Below are positions 35,415 to 43,227 of a DNA stretch of 49,255 nt, one piece after another; the stretch's first letter is position 1, and every line of letters starts with the position of its first letter. Made by a program: the position numbers and the translations under genes. Source of the DNA: CAYTZN01 sp964442495 (lineage in GTDB: Bacteria; Pseudomonadota; Gammaproteobacteria; Legionellales; Legionellaceae). The stretch is taken from assembly GCA_964442495.1 (NCBI GenBank), contig CAYTZN010000017.1:1-49255 (forward strand). The letters run 5' to 3'. The notes beneath the pieces are model-generated. The model was not told the DNA's origin, ran no database searches, and was given only the letters and a program-made list of their open reading frames with translations.

Positions 35415-36065
35415 CTATAGACACATAAATTGTCTGATAATATTAAGTCCAATATTTCCACTTCTTTCTGGGTGAAACTGGGTGGCTATTAAGTTATCTT
35501 TTTGAACAGCAGCACATAATCGATGCCCTCCATAGATTGTGTCTGCCAAACGCACGCTGTCTTCAATAGGATGAGCTTGAAAGGAATGAACAAAATATAC
35601 AGTTGGTTCATCGCTTCCATTAATTTGAATTAGGCTTTTGCTAACTGTGGCTATTTTATTCATAGGTGTCACCAGTTTATTCCAGCCTATGTGTGGAACA
35701 CGTAAATTTTCACCAGATACAGTTTTATTAGGTATTAATTTAACAGCTCCTTGTAGAATGCCTAATCCTTTAGAGTGACCAAATTCTTCACTTGACTCAA
35801 ATAATATTTGCATACCAACGCAAATTCCCAAAAATGGCCGATCTGTTGAGATAAATTTTTTAATAGTACCATCAAGCCCGCGAGATATTATTTCACTCAT
35901 ACAATGGGCATAGGCCCCCACACCTGGCACCACTAACCTTTCAGCTTTTTGCGCAACATTTGGATCATCAGTGATTAAAATATTTGCGCCACAATGTTCA
36001 AAAGCCCGGGCTACGTTTAGTAAATTACACATCCCATAATCGAGTATAGTTATATGAATACTCAT
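35415..36065 (-). CDS. HisH-like glutamine amidotransferase for sugar amidination
   Basis: A 216-residue class I glutaminase with nucleophile C82 in FLGICVGMQILFE and the C-terminal QFHPERSG His/Glu pair. It resembles HisH of histidine synthesis, but its neighbours are a WbpG-type amidotransferase and neuA, not his genes. In Pseudomonas and Legionella such HisH/HisF pairs feed ammonia to the WbpG/PseA enzyme to make acetamidino sugars. Overlaps the HisF-like gene by 4 bp. Confidence 0.87.
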   Translation of the reverse strand: MSIHITILDYGMCNLLNVARAFEHCGANILITDDPNVAQKAERLVVPGVGAYAHCMSEIISRGLDGTIKKFISTDRPFLGICVGMQILFESSEEFGHSKGLGILQGAVKLIPNKTVSGENLRVPHIGWNKLVTPMNKIATVSKSLIQINGSDEPTVYFVHSFQAHPIEDSVRLADTIYGGHRLCAAVQKDNLIATQFHPERSGNIGLNIIRQFMCL

Positions 36066-36829
36066 AATAAATGCCTCCTTACTGGAAGTCCTTCTTTTAA
36101 AGCGGCATTACGAATATCTGCTAGTCCCATTTTTTTGTAATGAATAACATCCGCCATGGCAATTGCATCAGGCTCGCCTATCTTAGCGGCAGTGATAAAG
36201 TCATTTAAGGTACCCATCCCACCACTTGATATAACGGGTATTGAAACGGAGGAGCTGACCATTTTAATCAAATCAAGATCGAACCCCTTACACGTCCCCT
36301 CTTGATCAATTGAAGTTAATAGGATTTCACCTGCTCCCAATTCAACGCCTTGTTTTACCCAATTCAGTACAGATAAGTTGGAGGGTTCTCGACCATTGTC
36401 TGTATACACTTGCCATTTCTTGTGACCGACAAGCTTTGCCTCAATTGATAGTACCATTGCTTGCGATCCAAACCGATTGGCAATTTCAGAAATGAGTTCA
36501 GGACGGCATACAGCAGCAGTATTGATTGCTACTTTATCTGCGCCTGATCTTAGAATGTGTTGTGCATCACTTACCGTACGAATTCCACCACCTACCGTAA
36601 TAGGGATAAATATGTTATTGGCCGTATGGCTGACAATTTCACTTAGATTGTTACGCCCATATAAACTAGCTACAACATCCATATAGATTAATTCGTCAGC
36701 ACCTTCATTATAATATTTTAGAGCAAATTCCTGAGGGTCTCCGATAACCCGAAGTCCCTCAAGATGTACTCCTTTAATTAAATTTTTTCCCTTAATGTCC
36801 AAGCGAGGTATAATTCTTAAGTTATTCAT
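36062..36829 (-). CDS. HisF-like barrel subunit for sugar amidination
   Basis: A 255-residue TIM barrel like imidazole-glycerol-phosphate synthase HisF, with PRLDIKGKNLIKG at the start (D11) and TVGGGIRTV. At the position of the second catalytic aspartate of true HisF (D130) this protein has glutamate (E130 in VLSIEAKL). That fits an ammonia conduit without histidine cyclase duty. 1-bp overlap with the WbpG-type gene and 4-bp overlap with the HisH-like gene: one transcript. Confidence 0.87.
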   Translation of the reverse strand: MNNLRIIPRLDIKGKNLIKGVHLEGLRVIGDPQEFALKYYNEGADELIYMDVVASLYGRNNLSEIVSHTANNIFIPITVGGGIRTVSDAQHILRSGADKVAINTAAVCRPELISEIANRFGSQAMVLSIEAKLVGHKKWQVYTDNGREPSNLSVLNWVKQGVELGAGEILLTSIDQEGTCKGFDLDLIKMVSSSVSIPVISSGGMGTLNDFITAAKIGEPDAIAMADVIHYKKMGLADIRNAALKEGLPVRRHLL

Positions 36830-38010
36830 TATAGAGCAAGGTCAGCGAGTTGATTTTCATGCCAGATAGCATGCTTTAAGTGCCACTCATTATTTATCTT
36901 TTCCCAAAGATGCGGAGAGCGCCAACTGTCTATTACAGAAGCAAATTCCTCGGAATTTATTGAACAATATTCTAGAAATTCTTGGTAATATTTTTGAGGA
37001 AATTCAGCATCGTATTTTTTTACAAGTAAAACACCCTCTTCACGCGTGATTTTATTATCCCGAATTTCATGTGCTGCATCTGAGGTGGCTCGACCTATAC
37101 CAAATTTTATAAAGGATAAATAATAATGAAATCCATCAATTCTGTCATCGAGACTGGCATATTTGGAATATGTACCTTGAGATCTTTCAGTGTTTGGGGT
37201 AAATCCTGTGTTTTCTCGACAATAGTAATAGTTTTCTTGTGGGTCCCAAAATTTATAATAACCAAAGAAATGAATGGTGGTATTATTTTTTACAATTTCT
37301 TCGTGCCTTGGAGCCATGAAGGGTTTTAGATCGCTGAGTGACAACCCATGCTCAATCCAAAACTCAGGTGGTAAACCTGAGAAATAATGATTGTCATGGT
37401 CCTTAATTTCACGATCAGGTCGGTTGGCATTTTTCATATCACCGCCATATTCGACCTCTCCGTTTTCACCATACATAATTAATGCAACATTGTGCTTAAT
37501 TGCCATGCTAAGGGGGAAATTTGTTTGGCCATAGATAAAAGGCTGAAAAGGATCGCCAAGATGAGCAAAAGATAATTGTGTGAGTTTCCTTGTGACTATT
37601 CCGTTGGGTGTCCCTAATACATTGTCAAACCCAGACTTAATAAATGCATCTAAATTTTTTCGTCCAATTTCTGTAGCCCATAAGGGTGACCAGGTTACAG
37701 TTAAGGGGTTCATTCCATATTTAAATTTAAGTTGATGGGCAACAAAACTACCATCTTTTCCACCAGAACAAGGAACGATTACATCATATTCGCCATTATT
37801 TTTCCGATGCTTATTACAGAGCTCAATTAATTCCTTTTCTCGTTGAGCCCAATCAATTTTACTCCGCTTATATTCTGCAAAATTGCAGGCAGAGCAAACC
37901 GTATGTTCATCAAAAGTGATTCGTGGTCTTTGATTTGAAATGGTACATTTTTTACAATATTCAACTTTAATTGGGAGGTTATATTGTTTAATTATATTTT
38001 TGAATTCCAT
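36829..38010 (-). CDS. N-acetyl sugar amidotransferase (WbpG/PseA family)
   Basis: A 393-residue PP-loop ATPase that activates an acetamido group and replaces oxygen with ammonia, giving an acetamidino sugar. A zinc-binding N-terminus (CKKCTISNQRPRI ... CSAC, residues 19-42) is followed by the ATP loop VIVPCSGGKDGSF. GAGG lies 7 nt before the ATG. With HisH/HisF-like partners it could act on nonulosonate (5-acetamidino legionaminate) or on the diamino-uronate of the WbpA-E pathway; both precursors are encoded nearby. Confidence 0.88.
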   Translation of the reverse strand: MEFKNIIKQYNLPIKVEYCKKCTISNQRPRITFDEHTVCSACNFAEYKRSKIDWAQREKELIELCNKHRKNNGEYDVIVPCSGGKDGSFVAHQLKFKYGMNPLTVTWSPLWATEIGRKNLDAFIKSGFDNVLGTPNGIVTRKLTQLSFAHLGDPFQPFIYGQTNFPLSMAIKHNVALIMYGENGEVEYGGDMKNANRPDREIKDHDNHYFSGLPPEFWIEHGLSLSDLKPFMAPRHEEIVKNNTTIHFFGYYKFWDPQENYYYCRENTGFTPNTERSQGTYSKYASLDDRIDGFHYYLSFIKFGIGRATSDAAHEIRDNKITREEGVLLVKKYDAEFPQKYYQEFLEYCSINSEEFASVIDSWRSPHLWEKINNEWHLKHAIWHENQLADLAL

Positions 38011-38053
38011 GGAATTACCTCTATGAATATGTTTAGGACCGTGTTGCTAAAAA

Positions 38054-38752
38054 TTAATTGTTACTATTTCTTTGTTTAAAGAGAAATTCTGTGTACTGGA
38101 AGTCAAGTGCTGTATCTATATCTATGGAGTCGTCACGGGCCATTTTATAAGCAAACGTGTTTCTTTTAAACATGGTGGATTTTTCTTCTAAAAAACAAAG
38201 AGTGTTCCATATATAAATAGCACCATTCAAACGATAATAGGGTTCTAAATCTTGACTTCTTTTATTTTTTACGTCCTCACGCATAAAATTTTCTAGGTTG
38301 TTATTAGGAGGCAAAGTATTAAACCATAAAGGGCTATGCTCAGCTTCACAAACAGATACTATAGAATCCGCATTTTTTTCAAATAATAATTCTATTGCAT
38401 CATCTATATGTTTTTCATTTCTCAGTGGGCTTGTTGGCTGTAGTAAGACTAAAAAATCATGGGACTTATAGTTTTCAATTGTATGCTTTACAACAGCAAC
38501 TGTTGTGGCGGTATCATTTGCAATTTCTGCAGGTCTATTAATTGTATCAGCTCCATAATGCTGCGATAGCTCCCGAATTTCCTCATCGTCAGTACTAACA
38601 ATTAGCTTGTCAATATATTTGCTCCTAAGAGCTGCGTCAATAGTCCAAGCAATAAGAGGTCTACCATTTAGCTCTAAAATATTTTTTCGAGGTAAACGTT
38701 TACTTCCACCCCTAGCGGGGATGATAGCTAAAAATGTTTTATTATTATACAT
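38054..38752 (-). CDS. neuA: CMP-nonulosonate cytidylyltransferase (NeuA family)
   Basis: A 232-residue enzyme activating a nonulosonic acid with CTP to the CMP-sugar used by glycosyltransferases. The nucleotide-binding motif IPARGGSKRLPRKN is at residues 11-24, followed by LIVSTDDEEI and LLQPTSPLR. It has no C-terminal hydrolase domain. No clear Shine-Dalgarno is visible before the ATG at 38752, and the unusual overlapping inverted repeats (38790-38865) lie 37 bases upstream. It leads the minus-strand unit neuA-wbpG-hisF-hisH. Confidence 0.9.
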   Translation of the reverse strand: MYNNKTFLAIIPARGGSKRLPRKNILELNGRPLIAWTIDAALRSKYIDKLIVSTDDEEIRELSQHYGADTINRPAEIANDTATTVAVVKHTIENYKSHDFLVLLQPTSPLRNEKHIDDAIELLFEKNADSIVSVCEAEHSPLWFNTLPPNNNLENFMREDVKNKRSQDLEPYYRLNGAIYIWNTLCFLEEKSTMFKRNTFAYKMARDDSIDIDTALDFQYTEFLFKQRNSNN

Positions 38753-38789
38753 ATAGTTAGTGTCTCATTATCTATGGTTAAAATTTTGG

Positions 38790-38865
38790 ATTTTTCCCAG
38801 GAATAATAGCTCCTTCTCATCCCTATTATTCCTGGGAAAAATAGGGATGAGAAGGAGCTATTATT
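38790..38865. repeat. Two overlapping perfect inverted repeats (bistable hairpins)
   Basis: Stem 1 pairs 38790-38809 with 38823-38842 (20 bp, 13-base loop). Stem 2 pairs 38802-38827 with 38840-38865 (26 bp, 12-base loop). Neither has a mismatch. Bases 38802-38809, 38823-38827 and 38840-38842 belong to both, so the full stems exclude each other. In order the arms read A-B-A'-B'. The second half is a circularly permuted reverse complement of the first. Neither stem ends in a T-run on either strand. Confidence 0.9.
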
Positions 38866-38999
38866 TGCTGGTTATTTTTTAATCTAGAATTTAACCACAC
38901 TTAATACAGAGTTTAAGATTCCCATTCATAGTATAAATTTCAATTTTAAATGGTGCACTTCGGCAAGCTGAAGAATGTATGCTGTGGTCACCATATTGA

Positions 39000-39338
39000 T
39001 CACCCATCAATTCCTGCCTCTTTCAAAGCCATTTTTCGCACAACAGCCTCAACCTTTTCGTTAAATAATTTGGCCTGTACATAAAGTCGAAAACAAAGGA
39101 TATAAATCACTAAAATCGAAACAATATAAATAAAATTGACGACGTCGACGTTGATATATTTTAGAGAAGAATATATAAATGCTGGTCCCGCTGAAATGAC
39201 AATAAGTCCCAACCATGTTAGACCCCATATCAAAAACTCAACGCGATTAAAGGTTTTTTTCTTAAAATATAAGTGAGTCATGTACAGCGAAAGCAAACCA
39301 ATAACTAACGAGATGATACGAATAATTTCCATCATCAT
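39000..39338 (-). CDS. DUF2304 small membrane protein
   Basis: A 112-residue protein with three predicted membrane helices (about 3-21, 36-56 and 67-90) and a charged cytoplasmic tail (NEKVEAVVRKMALKEAG). DUF2304 proteins are often next to GT2 glycosyltransferases of the dolichyl-phosphate-mannose-synthase type and probably anchor or assist them. I placed the start at ATG 39338: GGAG lies 9 nt upstream and its ATGA overlaps the stop of the GT2 gene. An upstream ATG at 39353 is in frame. Confidence 0.72.
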   Translation of the reverse strand: MMMEIIRIISLVIGLLSLYMTHLYFKKKTFNRVEFLIWGLTWLGLIVISAGPAFIYSSLKYINVDVVNFIYIVSILVIYILCFRLYVQAKLFNEKVEAVVRKMALKEAGIDG

Positions 39339-40003
39339 ATTAAAACTCTCCATTTAAATATTTCAAACAATAGCTTCAACCCCTGAATAGCATGCATTCC
39401 CTTATCTTTATCGTGATAAATGGTCTCAATAGGAATTTCATTGTATTTGAGACGGGCGGAACCCATGCGCATGGTGATTTCTGCATCTGCAAAATAGTGT
39501 GATGCTCCGGTGGAGTTCCACTCAATTTTCTCGTAAATACTACTCTTAAAAACCCGAAATCCAGATTGAATGTCTTTCACCTTGATTGCAAATAAGACCC
39601 TGGTTGCCAGCATCAGTAAAGCATTCCCTAGTTTTCGAATGAATGGCATATTTTGATCGCGCTTACGGGCTCCAATGATGATATCAAAATTTTCGTTGAT
39701 GATTCCATCGAAAAACCGAGGCAGATCTTCGGGGTTGTGTTGACCGTCACTGTCCATAAAGGCAATGATATCAGCCCCTTTTGCAAGGGCGGCCTCACAT
39801 CCAGTTTTCAAGGATCCTGATTTTCCCAAATTGTAACAATGGCGGATCACAATCGCACCTGCTTGCTTGGCTTCAGCAAAAGTATTATCGGCGGAACAGT
39901 TGTCTATTACAAAAATGAAATCCACATAGGGTTTGCTCCGAGTGACGACATCGCGGATATGGGCTTGCTCATTATACGCAGGCAAGATCAGTGCTTTGAT
40001 CAT
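39335..40003 (-). CDS. GT2 family glycosyltransferase (polyprenyl-phosphate sugar synthase type)
   Basis: A 222-residue GT-A enzyme resembling dolichol-phosphate mannose synthase: LPAYNEQAHI at the start, VIDNCSADNTFAEA, and the metal-binding MDSDGQHNPED. No membrane helices of its own, so the adjacent DUF2304 protein may supply the anchor. It likely loads a sugar onto undecaprenyl phosphate for transfer outside. Overlaps the nucleotidyltransferase gene by 32 bp, so its true start might be internal, although the first ATG fits the family start. Confidence 0.8.
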   Translation of the reverse strand: MIKALILPAYNEQAHIRDVVTRSKPYVDFIFVIDNCSADNTFAEAKQAGAIVIRHCYNLGKSGSLKTGCEAALAKGADIIAFMDSDGQHNPEDLPRFFDGIINENFDIIIGARKRDQNMPFIRKLGNALLMLATRVLFAIKVKDIQSGFRVFKSSIYEKIEWNSTGASHYFADAEITMRMGSARLKYNEIPIETIYHDKDKGMHAIQGLKLLFEIFKWRVLI

Positions 40004-40697
40004 AAACTTTCGAATCCTTTTGAGAATCTTGTTGTAGATGCAATTGCTTTAATTGTTCTAAATTATCCACAGTAAACCATTTGGTGGGTTTTACTTCAGA
40101 ACAAGTCAACGCTCTTTGCTGAATGAGTTGATTCCAAAGACTGGTAAAGTCCTCCACCTCCCTAGTGATTTCATTGATTTTGTGCAGATTTATGACCTGT
40201 ATGCCAGAACAATAGATCTCAGATTTTTTTTCCCGGGTGAGCTGAGTAATACAATTTCCTTGTTTGAAAATAAAATCTCCGTCTAATCCGGGTACTGGCT
40301 TAACTGGCACTACCATGCAAGCAGGGCTTCCCTGATAAAAGTAGTCCTCTGCAATTTTATCAAAATCGATGTCTGTTATGTTGTCACAGGTTAAGACAAA
40401 TATAGGTTCATTTAAATGCTTCATCACTGTATTGTAAATCCACCAAGCATTACCTTTTTCGTGGGTTGAAAAAATGGATGACACATTGAACTGCACCACA
40501 TGCTGAGCTAACAATGCCCCCTTATAACCCACAGTGATATGCACATTTGCGATCGACTTCTTCACCTTATTGATGCCATTGGCAATCAGGGTTGAGCCAT
40601 TGTGAAGAATCATCGCTTTGGGAATAATATCAGTTAAAGGGCGCATGCGACTGCCTCGCCCAGCGGCCATAATTAAAGCGTGATTAATTTTAGACAT
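39972..40697 (-). CDS. Sugar-phosphate nucleotidyltransferase
   Basis: A 241-residue NTP_transferase-fold enzyme with the loop MAAGRGSRMRPLTDIIPKAM (residues 11-30). It lacks a left-handed beta-helix tail. It resembles the nucleotidyltransferase part of PtmE, which makes a GDP-amino sugar for legionaminate synthesis, except that the CBS pair is missing; a CBS pair is instead fused to the aminotransferase at 31397. The role is inferred from this context. 11 bp after the dehydratase gene. Confidence 0.75.
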   Translation of the reverse strand: MSKINHALIMAAGRGSRMRPLTDIIPKAMILHNGSTLIANGINKVKKSIANVHITVGYKGALLAQHVVQFNVSSIFSTHEKGNAWWIYNTVMKHLNEPIFVLTCDNITDIDFDKIAEDYFYQGSPACMVVPVKPVPGLDGDFIFKQGNCITQLTREKKSEIYCSGIQVINLHKINEITREVEDFTSLWNQLIQQRALTCSEVKPTKWFTVDNLEQLKQLHLQQDSQKDSKVYDQSTDLACV

Positions 40698-40708
40698 GAA
40701 GGTCCTTT

Positions 40709-41662
40709 TTATAATTCTTCATCGGGTGGATTTGTAATGAGATTCAGGATTTCCGTATCAGTTAGCCTTTCAGTATTTGCAGAAGAAAGCCCCTCTTTCA
40801 ATGGAACTTCACACTTATCATTGAATGAAATGAGGTAATGCAAAATTCCGTTGTAGGTGATTTCTTTTGTATAAGGCAACTCCAGGTCTCCAATAAGGTA
40901 CTCATCGTTTCTTTCACCTGGTCGGCCAGTGATTTTTCGATATTCACCACCAAAATGCTGAGTCCATTTTTTAAGAATGTCCTCAATTTGTGCGGACTTC
41001 ATTTTTCGAGAAAGCACTTTTCCCTGAGTTTCATCGATATGCTTGAGCGCGGTCAATACTAGGGTAACAGCTTCATCAATTGTGAAAAAAAATCGGCGCA
41101 TCTCAGGTCCCGTGGTCTCCAGAACCTTGGTATTTTCAAACATTTTTTTCCATATGGGTAAAACAGAACCAGTGGACCAAGCCACGTTTCCATATCGCAC
41201 ACAAGTAAACTTTGTGTGAGTTTTTTGATTCATGGAACAAAAAATACGCTCCATTACAGACTTACTCATTCCATAAATATTACGTACTGGCGGTGAGGCT
41301 TTATCCGTGGAAATGCCAATCACAGTATCTGATCCAAATGCCACAGCTGCACGTGCGATATTCTGTGAACCCAAAATATTAATATCAACACACTCCATGG
41401 GATATTTTTCTGCCAAATCAACAAACTTCGTAGCTGCTGCATGAATGACTACAGAAGGTTTAATTTCAGCAAATACATCCCGAACGGCTTCAAGATGAGA
41501 GACATCCAAAGGAATCACTTCACAACCCGTCATTTCTTTAGCGAGCAAGTTATTTTTATTGTTCCGACTAGCTAGAAAAACGTCGTATTCGTCTTTAAGG
41601 GCAAGTCCAAGTCTTTTTCCCAAAAAGCCACTACCACCGGTAATCAAAAGCTTCTTTTTCAT
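40709..41662 (-). CDS. Sugar-nucleotide dehydratase/epimerase, extended SDR (CapD/PseB/LegB-like)
   Basis: A 317-residue SDR with the NAD loop ITGGSGFLGKRL, STDKASPPVRNIYGMSK with the catalytic Tyr and Lys, and RYGNVAWSTGSVLPIW. These are marks of the PseB/CapD/FlaA1 group of soluble 4,6-dehydratases. In a legionaminate pathway the LegB step (4,6-dehydration of an NDP-GlcNAc) needs just such an enzyme, and no other candidate lies in the window. First gene of the minus-strand module; a 5,6- or 3,5-epimerase activity remains possible. Confidence 0.8.
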   Translation of the reverse strand: MKKKLLITGGSGFLGKRLGLALKDEYDVFLASRNNKNNLLAKEMTGCEVIPLDVSHLEAVRDVFAEIKPSVVIHAAATKFVDLAEKYPMECVDINILGSQNIARAAVAFGSDTVIGISTDKASPPVRNIYGMSKSVMERIFCSMNQKTHTKFTCVRYGNVAWSTGSVLPIWKKMFENTKVLETTGPEMRRFFFTIDEAVTLVLTALKHIDETQGKVLSRKMKSAQIEDILKKWTQHFGGEYRKITGRPGERNDEYLIGDLELPYTKEITYNGILHYLISFNDKCEVPLKEGLSSANTERLTDTEILNLITNPPDEEL

Positions 41663-41731
41663 ACATTCCTCATATGAGGGATAGAGGTTTCAAACCATCA
41701 CATCCCAATTTTTTAAAATATCGCAAAATAA

Positions 41732-41880
41732 TATCATGATAGCTCACTGCTTAATAGCAGTGTTTTCCAAGCGAACTTGTTGTTATGGTACGTTCCAGCA
41801 GTTATTCATGATAAGGCTGGTGAACGACTAGTCCTAGCCCAACTTAAGACATGCTTTGAAACGATAAGTGGATGGGCTCT
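41732..41880 (+). pseudogene. Possible IS5-like transposase remnant
   Basis: A stop-free plus-strand reading frame begins after TAA at 41729 and continues up to the IS630 end. The peptide NLLLWYVPAVIHDKAGERLV recalls the conserved stretch of IS5-type transposases (L-L-L, V-PA-I-D, G, LVL). It has no start and is cut by the IS630 left end at 41884, so it is a relic at best. A 7-bp hairpin followed by TTTT (41745-41766) lies inside it and argues slightly for chance. Confidence 0.35.
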
Positions 41881-41883
41881 ATA

Positions 41884-42979
41884 CCCATCGCTACTGAAAG
41901 TACTGGAATATTTTTCTGAAATTGGTTAGAACTACCCGCACTATGAGATTTCATCCGCTGAATGAAGAGCAAAAAGAATATTTGGAATTACGACATCGCT
42001 ATGAAGGCGATAAGCGTGTTGCCGATCGCATCAAAGCCGTCTTACTAAAAAACGAAGGCTGGAAAAATAAAGCGATCGCGCAGGCTTTACGTATCCATGA
42101 AGAGACGGTTAGGTATTACATTACTGACTGGACCTCAGATGAGAAACTAAAGCCAGAAAATGGCGGGTCATACAGCAAACTTAATGATACCCAATCACGC
42201 GCGCTTGAGTTGCATCTTGGTGAAATAACATACACTCGAGTCATTGATATTTGTGCTTACATCGAAAAGACATATGGCGTGCACTACACTGTATCAGGTT
42301 TAACTAAATGGCTGCACCAACACCGCTTCAGCTATAAACAACCCAAGACAGTGCCAGCTAAAGCCGATGTTACCAAACAAGAAGAGTTCGTTGAAAAATA
42401 TATTAAATTAGTTGCAGAGACTCCTGCGAATGAACCCATTCTCTTCATGGATTCAGCCCATCCAACAATGGCAACTAAAGTTGTCTGTGGCTGGATAAAA
42501 AAAGGGGTGGACAAACCCATCGCTCAAACGGCCTCAAGAACGTGGATGAATGTAATGGGGGCTATTGAGCTTAGCTCAATGAACGTTGTAAGCTGCCGCC
42601 TCGATTATGTCAATGGAGAAACAACGGTTGCCTTTTTTGATCAACTTAAAGCAGCTTATCCCGTTGCACCCAGTATTCATATTATCCTTGACCAATCGGG
42701 TTATCACAGAAGCCAGCTTGTTCGAGAAGAAGCATTAAAGAGAAATATCGTGCTCCACTACTTGCCACCATACAGCCCAAATTTAAATCCAATAGAGCGA
42801 CTATGGAAGGTCATGAACGAAAATGTTAGAAATAATGTGTTCTTTACTTCACCCAAGCACTTTCGAGAGGTTATATCAGAATTTTTTGAGATAACCATTT
42901 CAAAAATAGCTCAGTCGCTTCGTAGCCGCATTAATGATAATTTTCAGACGATAAAACCAGTACTTTCAGGTTGAATGGG
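41884..42979 (+). mobile_element. IS630-family insertion sequence, complete
   Basis: About 1.1 kb bounded by 23-bp imperfect inverted repeats: 41884-41906 and 42957-42979, both of the form CCCAT, five variable bases, CTGAAAGTACTGG. TA dinucleotides flank both ends (ATA before, GATA after), fitting the TA target of this family. One transposase gene fills it. It sits between the dehydratase operon and the beta-helix protein gene. Confidence 0.88.
41922..42974 (+). CDS. IS630-family transposase
   Basis: A 350-residue DDE transposase. An N-terminal helix-turn-helix (about 20-65, WKNKAIAQALRIHEETVRYY) is followed by a winged-helix part and the catalytic core with first Asp in ILFMDSAHPT, second in IHIILDQSGYHRS, and Glu in PPYSPNLNPIERLWKVM. 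It appears intact, so the element may be active. The start may be TTG 41922 or ATG 41943; no clear Shine-Dalgarno marks either. Confidence 0.88.
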   Translation: MVRTTRTMRFHPLNEEQKEYLELRHRYEGDKRVADRIKAVLLKNEGWKNKAIAQALRIHEETVRYYITDWTSDEKLKPENGGSYSKLNDTQSRALELHLGEITYTRVIDICAYIEKTYGVHYTVSGLTKWLHQHRFSYKQPKTVPAKADVTKQEEFVEKYIKLVAETPANEPILFMDSAHPTMATKVVCGWIKKGVDKPIAQTASRTWMNVMGAIELSSMNVVSCRLDYVNGETTVAFFDQLKAAYPVAPSIHIILDQSGYHRSQLVREEALKRNIVLHYLPPYSPNLNPIERLWKVMNENVRNNVFFTSPKHFREVISEFFEITISKIAQSLRSRINDNFQTIKPVLSG

Positions 42980-43227
42980 GATATCCAACAATAGATGTTT
43001 TTTTGTTCGCTCCACTCGTGGCTCTTTAAGGTCATCAAAACACTCAATAAAAACAGCGTCTATTCAGCCAATTCTCCATAAAAAATTGGCTATCTTTCCT
43101 TATTTCGGTACTTATTTAAAGTGATTGGTCAAATTTAGATGCGTTTACCGTGTCAAATTTTATTGTTTCTTTTATCCTGACAAGTTAACATCACCTACTT
43201 ATATCTCTGGCTTTCTCATGGTTGTAT

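Noticed and set aside
35415..36829. HisH and HisF read as histidine biosynthesis genes
   Set aside because: No other his genes are nearby, the WbpG-type gene overlaps HisF by 1 bp and HisF has Glu at position 130.
41745..41766. Hairpin CACTGCT-TAAT-AGCAGTG with TTTT
   Set aside because: Short stem on the plus strand with no plus-strand gene upstream to terminate; noted only inside the possible transposase relic.
43066..43091. 8-bp inverted repeat AGCCAATT/AATTGGCT after IS630
   Set aside because: Ten-base loop and no proper T-run; common by chance in AT-rich DNA.
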